From: Bacteroidota bacterium
GTDB taxonomy: Bacteria; Bacteroidota; Bacteroidia; Sphingobacteriales; Sphingobacteriaceae
NCBI GenBank assembly: GCA_023450085.1
Contig: JAEXHI010000001.1
Location: forward strand, 97,432 to 161,431
DNA: 64,000 nucleotides
Reading direction: 5' to 3'
Shown: positions 26,418 to 35,150 of the stretch, one piece after another
How the letters are laid out: each line of letters opens with the position of its first letter
Numbering within the stretch: the first letter of the stretch is position 1
The notes under the pieces: generated by a model
What the model saw: the letters and a program-made list of their open reading frames with translations, nothing else
Told to the model about the DNA's origin: nothing
Databases searched by the model: none
Position numbers and translations under genes: made by a program

Positions 26418-29400
26418 TTATGGTTTTACGCCTTCCAAAGTAAGATGAACCTGGCGCACCTCATCCTTATCTTTAGTTTTCAGATTCACACTAATATTCA
26501 CAGGCTGATGTGGATCGATTTTATTAAAGGACCATTCGTAAGGGTAAGCCAAACATTTAACCGACGTAGCCGCATCATCATTGATGACCAATTCTGCCTC
26601 GGCACCTGTTATTGGCGAAGTACTTAAATAGGTATAAATAGAATCCCAACCAAATGGGGATCGAATTCTGAAAGCGTACAGGGTGCCCCAAGGTGCTCCT
26701 AAATTAATTTCTTTCATTCCCTCCTTTACTGGTAAAAGCTCTTTTTCTACCGTGTTTGTTTGAATTGGGAAAGCATAAGCAACCATACCTTTTCCAGCTA
26801 CCGTTACCTTTATTTGATGCTCAGCAGATAGTTCAGCTATAGATTCAGAAGTTTGACCCTGATAAAGTTTAATCCCTGTGTTTTTAATTCCTAGCTCGTT
26901 GACATTAAGCGTAAGGTTAAACTGCTGTTGCTTGCTGGATTCGTTTAATAAGATGACCCAAAAGCGGTCCTTTGATTTAGCGGTAAGGTAATTGATTTCG
27001 GGAATATCAATGCTCACCAAGCCTTTTTTTAGCCAAATACTGGCATTGCTATCGTCGTAAATGGTTCCTTTCCCACCGCCATAAATTCGGTTGTTAAACC
27101 AAACAAAACCTTCTTGCTTGCCCCAAGGAAAACTGATTCTCCCCTGCGATCTTTGTACGGCTTCGGTCACCAAAAAATCTAAGGTAAAAGCCAGGTGCGG
27201 AGAAATATGGTGGTAATAAATGGAATTGATATCTGGGCCTTTGTAAGGATATTCGGCACGGTAAGTAAGGTCTGTATAACCTGTGGCATAGTAACCAGGA
27301 TAACCAGAAAAACGTCCAATAATGGAATTACGAGCGTATATTTGGAAAATATCCCGTTTATTATACTCAGCCATCCTTAGCAAATGCGGTGCCCAAGTTG
27401 ACATGAAAATATGGCGGACATTTTTATTCGGCAAAAAGAAGGTACTAGGCTGCTCTAAGCCAAGTCCCACGGGAGAAATTAAAGACTGTGGAACTTCCTT
27501 CTCTTTCACATCTCCCGCACGACGGGGAAAGCCTAAACGAAATTTATCGCCATTTTTCCACCATAAATTGGTATTGCCTTCGTACTGGTTTCCTTCGTGG
27601 ATCAACTGCATTTTATTTTCAACGGTTGGATACGAACGGATGCCCGCAATGGTGAAAAACGAAGCGTACTCCGCTGCCTTTGCAAAGGAAGCATCTTTAG
27701 TCACTTCATAAAGGTCCATCAAATCCCACCAGTAGGGATAAAACGAGGTGTTGTAAAATGGTTGAGCGGTAAGCAAATTGCTTTTGGCACCATACACGTC
27801 ATTTTGTATAAAATCTTTGGCGTGTGAAACAGCTTCATTAAGCCATTTTTTATCTTTGGTAAGGCGATATGCGGCCAATTCTTGCGTCCAAGCAGGGATG
27901 TTTACCGAGTAGCCCGAAAGTTTACGGGGCAGCTGATCCGGCATGGCCACTTGCAGCAACCAAGGATTTTTGTGCCCTAGCAATTGATTAAGGGATTCGA
28001 AATAAGCGGTGTTAAACTGTACGTTTTTGTAGGGATTTAATTCAAGCGACTGCTTTGTAGGGTTATATGGCGCACCTACCCCAGTAGCCCATCTGAATGC
28101 ACTACGCGAAAGGGTGTATTCTATGGTTGGCAGGGCACGGGTCAAATATAAATCTTCATCTTTACTCAGTACCGAAGCTGAAATAATGGCCAAAGGCGAC
28201 GATTGTACTACGGTTGGTGCAATTTTAGGATCGGCTTCTATATCATAAAAACCTTTCAGTTTTGGGTTCCAGCCCGAAGCATCCTCATTTTTGATCAGAT
28301 CGATGATATTAAAGGCAGCATTGGTTAAGGAGGTAGAATCTTGTAAACGATAATCTTTTACCTGATAGATATGGTTAGAGATATAAACCAAAGCCTCGTT
28401 CCAACTACCCGCAACAGCACCAATGTTAAATTTTCTTTTTAAAGTTGCTCCTTTCAGCAATTTAGAATCGCTTAACCCCAGCACTGGCGCAAAAGCCATC
28501 GGCTGTACTTCATTCAATTCGTTTTTAAGTGAAAAGCCCATGCGTGAGCTTACATCTTTTGCCCAATCCAAAGGAAACTCATCGGCTACGCCTGATACAA
28601 ATAAACTTAGAGATTTACTGGTATTGCTTACCTCAACAATAGCCAAAGGTTGTGGTGTCATGGCGCTAGGCACCAATAGCGGTTCTAGCGGAATACGAGT
28701 ATAATTGAACATGGGAGGTAGCTGCACATTTTTCACGTTATTGGCCGTAACAGACTGAAAAGCAGATACCACAAAGCTGTAAAAGCCTTCTTCTTTAGCT
28801 GCATATTCCAAACTCAATTCGTAATTAGCCGATTCGGGTTTCAATTTCCAAGTACCTTTTACCTCATTTCCGTCATCGGTTAAATAGGTGATTTTGATCT
28901 CTTCGGACGATACTTGTGCAACGGATGTTGGTTTACACAAAAGCAAATCGCCAGCAAAAAATGGATTTTTAGCCCCACTTGGATCCATTACTTGGTAAGA
29001 TTTCCCATTGGAAGAGAAGGTAGTGATGCTCGTCGCATTTTTCCATGAAGCATAATAGGGACCAAATTCTATTTTTGGCTTTTTAGCTCTTAACAGGAAA
29101 ATCCTATTTTCTTCTGCATTTTGGCTAAGGCTCACCCATCGGTTATCCTGAAAAACTTCGGAAAGGGTAACAATCTGTTTTTGATTTGTCTTGGCATCCA
29201 ACACTTCTTGTATGGTCAGTTTTAGCTTACCATTGGTTAAGGTGCCAAGTACTTTTTCTTTTTTAGCGAAGCGAATTGGCGTAGTGATACTTACCTGGGC
29301 TTGGCTTGCTGCAATCTGAGCAGGCTTTAAATAATAGTCATTAAGTGATTGCTCCTTTTGGTTAGGGTCAAAAGATTCGTCGGAGGTAAAAAAAATAGCA

Positions 29401-29876
29401 TCGCAACGGGCAAAACTTAACTTGGTATTTTTTAATCTTAACAGATTTTCACCAGCATTTAAAGTTATTTTCCCTACTTTTTCCCAATGATAGCCTTCTT
29501 TTAAATGAGCGCCAGATTCTGTATTCATTGGCTCATCATTACAGATCAAAAGGTACTTTCTTGTCCCTGGTTTATTTTCAGCGTAGTCTCTTGATTTGGT
29601 CCATACAAAGTAATTGCCTTTGTTGGCTATTTTAACCACGGTAAATGCATCAGTAGTTGGCTCTGCAGCAGCTGATCCTATGAGTGCTCCTTTACCTGAA
29701 ACATTTGTCCCTGCTTCTTTACCAAAAGTCCATCCGCCTGGAAATTGAAAATCTTCAGCTTCTATCAGATAGCTTGTTGGTGCTTGTCCATAAGTATTTA
29801 CCGCAAAAAAGCAAGCAAGCAATATGGTAAAGCCTATTTTCAGATTCTTTCTATCAGTATTAACCCCTTGTTTCAT
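26418..29876 (-). CDS. Large secreted protein with N-terminal CBM-like domain, unknown family (1152 aa)
   Basis: The frame opens two codons earlier at a TTG, but the ATG at 29876 gives a signal peptide (KIGFTILLACFFAVNTYGQ) and starts 2 nt after the upstream stop. The layout matches the 1136-residue protein at 13708: a beta-rich domain opening LIEAEDFQFPGGW, a beta-sandwich-like region, a long helical part, then a C-terminal beta segment. Shared stretches include GFYDIEADPKIAPTVV, DEDLYLTRALPTIEYTLSR and EGFVWFNNRIYGGGKGTIY. It sits between the 874-residue relative and the SGNH hydrolase. A polysaccharide lyase or glycoside hydrolase of an unrecognised family is the working inference. No catalytic residues can be named. 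Confidence 0.75.
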   Translation of the reverse strand: MKQGVNTDRKNLKIGFTILLACFFAVNTYGQAPTSYLIEAEDFQFPGGWTFGKEAGTNVSGKGALIGSAAAEPTTDAFTVVKIANKGNYFVWTKSRDYAENKPGTRKYLLICNDEPMNTESGAHLKEGYHWEKVGKITLNAGENLLRLKNTKLSFARCDAIFFTSDESFDPNQKEQSLNDYYLKPAQIAASQAQVSITTPIRFAKKEKVLGTLTNGKLKLTIQEVLDAKTNQKQIVTLSEVFQDNRWVSLSQNAEENRIFLLRAKKPKIEFGPYYASWKNATSITTFSSNGKSYQVMDPSGAKNPFFAGDLLLCKPTSVAQVSSEEIKITYLTDDGNEVKGTWKLKPESANYELSLEYAAKEEGFYSFVVSAFQSVTANNVKNVQLPPMFNYTRIPLEPLLVPSAMTPQPLAIVEVSNTSKSLSLFVSGVADEFPLDWAKDVSSRMGFSLKNELNEVQPMAFAPVLGLSDSKLLKGATLKRKFNIGAVAGSWNEALVYISNHIYQVKDYRLQDSTSLTNAAFNIIDLIKNEDASGWNPKLKGFYDIEADPKIAPTVVQSSPLAIISASVLSKDEDLYLTRALPTIEYTLSRSAFRWATGVGAPYNPTKQSLELNPYKNVQFNTAYFESLNQLLGHKNPWLLQVAMPDQLPRKLSGYSVNIPAWTQELAAYRLTKDKKWLNEAVSHAKDFIQNDVYGAKSNLLTAQPFYNTSFYPYWWDLMDLYEVTKDASFAKAAEYASFFTIAGIRSYPTVENKMQLIHEGNQYEGNTNLWWKNGDKFRLGFPRRAGDVKEKEVPQSLISPVGLGLEQPSTFFLPNKNVRHIFMSTWAPHLLRMAEYNKRDIFQIYARNSIIGRFSGYPGYYATGYTDLTYRAEYPYKGPDINSIYYHHISPHLAFTLDFLVTEAVQRSQGRISFPWGKQEGFVWFNNRIYGGGKGTIYDDSNASIWLKKGLVSIDIPEINYLTAKSKDRFWVILLNESSKQQQFNLTLNVNELGIKNTGIKLYQGQTSESIAELSAEHQIKVTVAGKGMVAYAFPIQTNTVEKELLPVKEGMKEINLGAPWGTLYAFRIRSPFGWDSIYTYLSTSPITGAEAELVINDDAATSVKCLAYPYEWSFNKIDPHQPVNISVNLKTKDKDEVRQVHLTLEGVKP

Positions 29877-29878
29877 TA

Positions 29879-32503
29879 TCAATAATTTAAGGCGATTACT
29901 TTTAAACCATAAGCTTCAACTTCGATATTCCAAGTTGGATCAGCAGCAGCTAATTTTTGCTTTTTTGAATCAGGGTTTATGAACACTGCACTTTTTATTT
30001 TGCTTACCGCAGCTCCCTGAATTTTCTTGGGATCGATATGAATTTTCGTACTTAACGGCTTGTTGCTGTTATTGAGCAAAACCAAAAAGCATTTCTTTTG
30101 ATCTGTATTGATGGCTTCGATGTAATCCAAATACGGACTATCTGCTTTGAGCAAACCATCACTAAGCATTAATGAAACGGGTGTGTTATAAACTTTCCCT
30201 TGGGCAAAGCCGTAACTTTGATGCGGCCCTACTTTTGGCGTAATAAATCCTCTTGGGAAAGAAACCTCGCCATGAGAACGTAGCTTAGCTTCAGACAAAA
30301 GATAGTCGGTAATCCAACCTATTTGCCACCAAGCATGATGAGGAAATGAACCTGGGCCAGCGTTCATGGCCGTCCAATAATAGGAAGCTACGCTTGTTTT
30401 TTTGTCTACAAAAGCATCGCGACCCCATGCAGCAGCTCTAGCCATATCTAAATAAATAGGATCTTTAGTGAGCTCGTAAATACGTACAAACAAACCCGCA
30501 TGACTGGCTAATAAAATTGGTCCTAGAGAGTTGGCAGAGCCTATGCTTCCGCCATGTTCAAAGCTTAAACCTACTTGGCTAATTTCCCAATCTTGTCGGC
30601 TAATACCTTTTACCGTTTTCACTTCTTTTGTAGGAATAGGATGCGTATAAATAGAAGTAGTATAAAATTTAGCCGCTTTAATGGCCGATTTTAGATAAAG
30701 GTCTTTTTTGGTGAGTTCGTACAAATCCAATAATGCCTGGATACTTTGCCCTGTAGCAAAATCCTGAACAAATCTGGTATCGCCACAAACCCCTAGGAAA
30801 TGTCCGCTATCCACCGCTTGTTTGATATACCAATCGGCGCCTTTACAAGCGGCCGTCAAATATTTTTGATCCCCTAAAACACGATACGCAATCAGCAAGC
30901 CGTAAAACGTTGGGCGTAAATCTTGAAGTTCTATAAAGAGCTGCTTTTCAGAGGCATGGTCATAAGCCACCGCCCATTCGCCTTCCTGCCCTTGCCAAGC
31001 CAATAATCGCTCTGCCCCTTTCCTCAATTTCTCTTTTAATTCGGCATCGTCTGGTTGAAACAGCAAGATGTTACCGATATCCATCATGGTGTAATAGGTT
31101 ACACCAATAGGTTCTACGTATGGCCCCCACTCTTCTGTAAACTTCTTGCTTTTGGATAGGTAATATTGCCCCACAGCAGAGCCTTCAAAAAAGCCAGGCT
31201 TTTCCTCTTGCTGGAGCATTTTGAAATTACGAGCAAATGGTAAACGCTGTTTTTGTAAAACGGAATCCTTCATGATATTCGAAAGCATCCACATGGCTCC
31301 GTAATCTGAGTTTTTCATTGCGTCTTTATCTGAACCCAACACGCCACCAAGATAGGCCTGTGCACCAATGGTTAGATTCTTATATTGTTCAGTGCGCCAC
31401 ATAGAGGTTTTATCATCGACCACATATTTATGCATGGCCAAAATGCGGTCTGTCAGCGATTGCGAAGTTTGCTTTAAGTCCAAAAATTCCTTAAAACGAT
31501 AAATATCATAAACGGCATGTTTAAATACCGTATACCAATCTGCAGCTTGAAGCGAGTACCTAAAAGTAAAACTTGTCGTTTCTCCTTTTTTAAGGAAGGA
31601 TCCTTTTTGTCCCAAAACTGGATGATAAGCTGTTGGTGAAAGTTTTGCCTCTCTATTCATCAGTGAAAGCCCCAGCAACCATTCATTATGGGTGTTTTTA
31701 TCCTTGTTCCAAGGATTTCTTCCGGTGCCTGGCTCTGGAATAACGGCGATGGTTACCCCATTTTTTGAACTGATCAATGGTGAAAGTGTACTTGCGGTAC
31801 GTTCTCTTACCACAATTGGCCTATCTGGGATGCCTTGCCCGTAGGCGTAGGCTTTCACCAAGTCTTTTTCCAGCGTTGCTCCTTGAAAATATCCAGGCAT
31901 TAAACCCCAAGATAATTGCTCATTTGAAACCGTAGCCAGGGTTGGACTCGCTATAGAATAATAGCCGTCTTTATTGGCCTTCAAGGTGATTTTAACCATA
32001 ATATCCGTAGGAAATTTTGGATCAATTTGCCATAGCGCATTAATACTTGCCGTACTTGTTTCTTTAGAAAAATAGAGCGACTGGTCTTTATTTTTGGTAA
32101 TCTGATCGGGATAGAAATGAATAGCCTCTCCCGCAGTATTTAGCTGCACTGATTGCGTGACCTGACTCCAATGGGAAGTGATGTACTTGTAAATAGGTTC
32201 AGGGAAATTTGACTTTTTGCCATCTTTATCAAATAAGGGAGCCTCCACGGTATCTGGTTTAACGGGGGTATAAAGCAGTGTATAATTCCCCTCTGGATTG
32301 GGCATCTGTATCCATTTTTGCTGGCCTTTAACTGCAATATTGGTAATGCGCCACCCTTTCTCTCCTTTTTTCCATCGAAGGTCTAGTTTTGATCCTTTCA
32401 GCACTAGCTCCTCACTACTTTGCCAAGCAATATTAGCGAAGGCGATGATGGTAAGGCAGCTGATTAGGCCAGTATAAAACGCATTTTTTTTCTTAAAAGT
32501 CAT
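29879..32503 (-). CDS. Large secreted protein, helical toroid-like, unknown family (874 aa)
   Basis: An exported protein with a signal-like N-terminus (GLISCLTIIAFANIAWQ). It lacks the EAEDFQFP domain of its two larger relatives but shares the later plan. A beta-sandwich-like region covers about 60-330 (GYYSIASPTLATVSNEQLSW). A helical repeat region follows to about 760, with elements such as LLDLYELTKKDLYLKSAIKAAK and IYELTKDPIYLDMARAAAWG that look like hairpins of an alpha/alpha toroid. A small C-terminal beta domain ends it. The gene is 2 nt from the next one. By context it is a glycan-active enzyme of uncertain family; heparinase-like lyases and toroid glycosidases are candidates. Confidence 0.72.
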   Translation of the reverse strand: MTFKKKNAFYTGLISCLTIIAFANIAWQSSEELVLKGSKLDLRWKKGEKGWRITNIAVKGQQKWIQMPNPEGNYTLLYTPVKPDTVEAPLFDKDGKKSNFPEPIYKYITSHWSQVTQSVQLNTAGEAIHFYPDQITKNKDQSLYFSKETSTASINALWQIDPKFPTDIMVKITLKANKDGYYSIASPTLATVSNEQLSWGLMPGYFQGATLEKDLVKAYAYGQGIPDRPIVVRERTASTLSPLISSKNGVTIAVIPEPGTGRNPWNKDKNTHNEWLLGLSLMNREAKLSPTAYHPVLGQKGSFLKKGETTSFTFRYSLQAADWYTVFKHAVYDIYRFKEFLDLKQTSQSLTDRILAMHKYVVDDKTSMWRTEQYKNLTIGAQAYLGGVLGSDKDAMKNSDYGAMWMLSNIMKDSVLQKQRLPFARNFKMLQQEEKPGFFEGSAVGQYYLSKSKKFTEEWGPYVEPIGVTYYTMMDIGNILLFQPDDAELKEKLRKGAERLLAWQGQEGEWAVAYDHASEKQLFIELQDLRPTFYGLLIAYRVLGDQKYLTAACKGADWYIKQAVDSGHFLGVCGDTRFVQDFATGQSIQALLDLYELTKKDLYLKSAIKAAKFYTTSIYTHPIPTKEVKTVKGISRQDWEISQVGLSFEHGGSIGSANSLGPILLASHAGLFVRIYELTKDPIYLDMARAAAWGRDAFVDKKTSVASYYWTAMNAGPGSFPHHAWWQIGWITDYLLSEAKLRSHGEVSFPRGFITPKVGPHQSYGFAQGKVYNTPVSLMLSDGLLKADSPYLDYIEAINTDQKKCFLVLLNNSNKPLSTKIHIDPKKIQGAAVSKIKSAVFINPDSKKQKLAAADPTWNIEVEAYGLKVIALNY

Positions 32504-32538
32504 GGCTAAGCAATAGGGATTTTGGTTTTAACTTGAGG

Positions 32539-32599
32539 CGTCATTGCGAGGTAGATTGCTTTTCCGAAAAATCGGGACAGGCTGTGCCTCGCAATGACG
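32539..32599. repeat. CGTCATTGCGAGG palindromic repeat, copy B
   Basis: Exact 13-bp inverted ends (32539-32551 and 32587-32599), identical to those of copy A, around a shorter 35-nt interior. It lies in the 108-nt gap between the DUF5017 lipoprotein gene and the 874-residue protein gene. Confidence 0.75.
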
Positions 32600-32611
32600 A
32601 TTAGTTTTTTA

Positions 32612-33490
32612 TTACTGAACAATATTTAACGTCAATTCTTTTACGGTTTCTTTAACAGATGAACCCAACCTGTTCGAAACCAAGAAGGAAACTTTATATA
32701 CACCTGCTTTATCGTACTTGTAAATAAAATCAGAAGGCTGCGTACTGATGTTTTTAAGTACATAACCTACGTCTGACTTGATAAAATTGGGATCTAGTTG
32801 TTTAGAAACCACCCAGTCTTCATTATCATCCGATCCTACCGTGCCACCATACATCAATAACTGTGCACTGGTAATGGTCCAAACTGCAGTCGGATTTTTA
32901 TAGTTGATCCCCACCCAACCTGCATCCGCCATTACGGCTAGTGGCGTAACCGAAGTACCCCGAACAGAGTTGGCATTAAAAGTACGAATAACCCAACGGT
33001 TTTGCTGAGCGGTGGTTTTTACATCCGTATATTTAAATGCTACAGAAATAGGTTTCCCTAGATCTGAAAAATCAGATAGATCGATGGTACCAGAAGGCGT
33101 ATTATCCGCACCAGTAGAAAATACCGCACGACTGGAAACATCGGTCCATTTTGCGGCACTAACAGTAGTGGCATTAATGGCACCAGTAATATCTGAAGTA
33201 ACCATTAACGAAAGATTTTGTCTTACTCCCCTGTCCACTAAAGAAGTAAACTGAACTTGCAACTTACCAGGCAATGAGGTACGGTTGCGGAACTCGTATT
33301 TTTTTCCATCTTCTCCAGAAAAGAAGGTAATGTTATCTGGGTTTCCTGAAAATTTAAAAGTTATTTCATCACCAACTTTATAAGTTAAAGCGGCAGTGCT
33401 CACCTCAAATTCAGGCTTTTCTACTTTATCTTTTGCACATCCCGATAAGACAACCAATAAAGTACTTATCGCAAAAATCAAGTGTTTCAT
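32612..33490 (-). CDS. DUF5017 surface lipoprotein (SusE/F position)
   Basis: A protein of about 292 residues. The ATG at 33490 is preferred because a lipoprotein signal follows at once (KHLIFAISTLLVVLSGC, lipobox Cys near residue 18); an ATG at 33511 and a TTG at 33514 are alternatives. The mature part opens with FEVSTAALTYKVGDEITFKFSGNPDNIT, the pattern of DUF5017 proteins found downstream of SusD, with a beta-sandwich or PKD-like fold. These proteins take the place of SusE/SusF and are thought to bind glycan at the surface. It follows susD by 27 nt in the GH3-susC-susD unit. Confidence 0.8.
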   Translation of the reverse strand: MKHLIFAISTLLVVLSGCAKDKVEKPEFEVSTAALTYKVGDEITFKFSGNPDNITFFSGEDGKKYEFRNRTSLPGKLQVQFTSLVDRGVRQNLSLMVTSDITGAINATTVSAAKWTDVSSRAVFSTGADNTPSGTIDLSDFSDLGKPISVAFKYTDVKTTAQQNRWVIRTFNANSVRGTSVTPLAVMADAGWVGINYKNPTAVWTITSAQLLMYGGTVGSDDNEDWVVSKQLDPNFIKSDVGYVLKNISTQPSDFIYKYDKAGVYKVSFLVSNRLGSSVKETVKELTLNIVQ

Positions 33491-33517
33491 TTTTTTAATT
33501 TTTATGGTCATCAAATT

Positions 33518-35125
33518 TTACCAGCCAGGATTTTGATCATGAACGCCAATCCCAGGATTAAGCACCAATTCTGAATTTGGAATTGGGAAAAGGAGATTTC
33601 TAGCCGAGGTATTTCTACCTGCCGAGGCGGCATATCTCCAAGTAGATGGCGCATTGGCAGTAATCTCTGTGGCCAAGGTATTCATCCTATTTACATAAAT
33701 ACCCCAACGTTTTAAATCATGTTGTCTCATCCCCTCAAAAGCAAACTCTCGAGCTCTTTCATTTTGGATTTCTTCCAAAAATCTAGCTGGTGCTAAACCT
33801 GTTGCCACATCCACCGTAGGGTCTGCTACGTTTAGAGGCTTGTTATGTCCTCTTCTTCTTACTTGGTTCAGGTAGTTTTCTGCCAAAGCATTAGGCCCGT
33901 TATTAATCGCGTTGGCCGCTTCGGCATACATTAACAACACATCCGAATAGCGTAATACAGGAAAATTAACGGCATTAAAATCTTTTGTTTTGGGCATTAC
34001 ACTTTCATAGGTTCTACGCCATTTACCAATGTTACGGTCGTAAATTTGTGCGGTTGTCCAAGCGGTTTGCGTAGTTACGTTATTGGTGGTTGTGTACCTA
34101 AATGGTGCGATACACCAGTCACGACGCACATCAGTAGCATCGTATAAATTGTACAAACGTGCAGTAGTGTTGATACTTCCAGTAGAATATCCTGGATCAA
34201 CCAAATCTGTACTGGTAATACCATTGCTAATTCCCAAGGTACCTCCTTGCATAAAGGTACCCGTATTATTACCGTAGAAACCAATTTCCCAAATGCATTC
34301 CTTTGGATCTTGTAGGTCTTTGGCAGCGTTAATGAAAATCTGTTTGTAGTCGGTATTTAAAGCATGTCGGCCAGAGTTGATCACTTTTTCAGACCATTGC
34401 AAGGCTTCGGTATATTTGGTTTGATCGTACAAAGGCTGTCCTGCCATGGTCAAGCAAACTTTGGCTAAGATACCTGCAACCGCAGATTTCGTTATTCTTT
34501 CGCTGTATTCAATCCCAGTATCTGTTTTATCAGCAGGGTCTTTTTTAATATCCAATACCAAAGGGTACGCCTCTGTCATATCTTTTAAAATCTGAGCATA
34601 TACGTCCTTAAGTGGTGTTCTAGGTAGTGGCACTTCTGTAGGACTTTTGGTAGAGCTTAGTTTCAGCGGCACGCCACCAAAATTATCTGCCAATAAAAAA
34701 TAGTAGTAAGCTCTTAAAAACAATGCTTCGCCACGCACATTATTTCGTCTTTGCTCATCCATTACTGGCTTATTGATATTTTCAAGTACTGCGTTGGCAC
34801 GGTCAATGCCTTGGTAAAGCGCTTCCCAAAATCTACCAATGTCCACATGTGCTGCATCAAAATCTAATACATAGATGGAAGCCGTAGAAACATTTCTATA
34901 GAAAAACTCATCGCTAATGGCTAAGTAGGTAAACAAGCCTCTGCGGTAAGTTCTTTCATCAGCCAATTTATTATACACGCCTACTAAAGCGGTGTTCAAT
35001 TCGCTTTCGGTATTAAAATGATTTTCTGGCGTTTTAAAATCAGTTGGTTCTGTTTCTAAAAATTTCTTGCAGGAAGCAAAGGGCAAGGTGAATAAGATGC
35101 ACATCAAATAAATAATCCTTTTCAT
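33518..35125 (-). CDS. susD: SusD/RagB family nutrient-binding outer-membrane lipoprotein
   Basis: A protein of about 535 residues. The ATG at 35125 is chosen over a TTG two codons earlier because it directly starts the lipoprotein signal (KRIIYLMCILFTLPFASC). Typical SusD features follow: KFLETEPTDF after the lipobox, TPR-type helices with AYYYFLLADNFGGVPL near residue 140, and the C-terminal RAREFAFEGMRQHDLKRWG. It is the surface lid that binds oligosaccharide over the SusC channel. It begins 25 nt after susC. The glycan cannot be deduced from sequence. Confidence 0.93.
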   Translation of the reverse strand: MKRIIYLMCILFTLPFASCKKFLETEPTDFKTPENHFNTESELNTALVGVYNKLADERTYRRGLFTYLAISDEFFYRNVSTASIYVLDFDAAHVDIGRFWEALYQGIDRANAVLENINKPVMDEQRRNNVRGEALFLRAYYYFLLADNFGGVPLKLSSTKSPTEVPLPRTPLKDVYAQILKDMTEAYPLVLDIKKDPADKTDTGIEYSERITKSAVAGILAKVCLTMAGQPLYDQTKYTEALQWSEKVINSGRHALNTDYKQIFINAAKDLQDPKECIWEIGFYGNNTGTFMQGGTLGISNGITSTDLVDPGYSTGSINTTARLYNLYDATDVRRDWCIAPFRYTTTNNVTTQTAWTTAQIYDRNIGKWRRTYESVMPKTKDFNAVNFPVLRYSDVLLMYAEAANAINNGPNALAENYLNQVRRRGHNKPLNVADPTVDVATGLAPARFLEEIQNERAREFAFEGMRQHDLKRWGIYVNRMNTLATEITANAPSTWRYAASAGRNTSARNLLFPIPNSELVLNPGIGVHDQNPGW

Positions 35126-35150
35126 GTTCAATTTTTTAAGTGATTATGAT

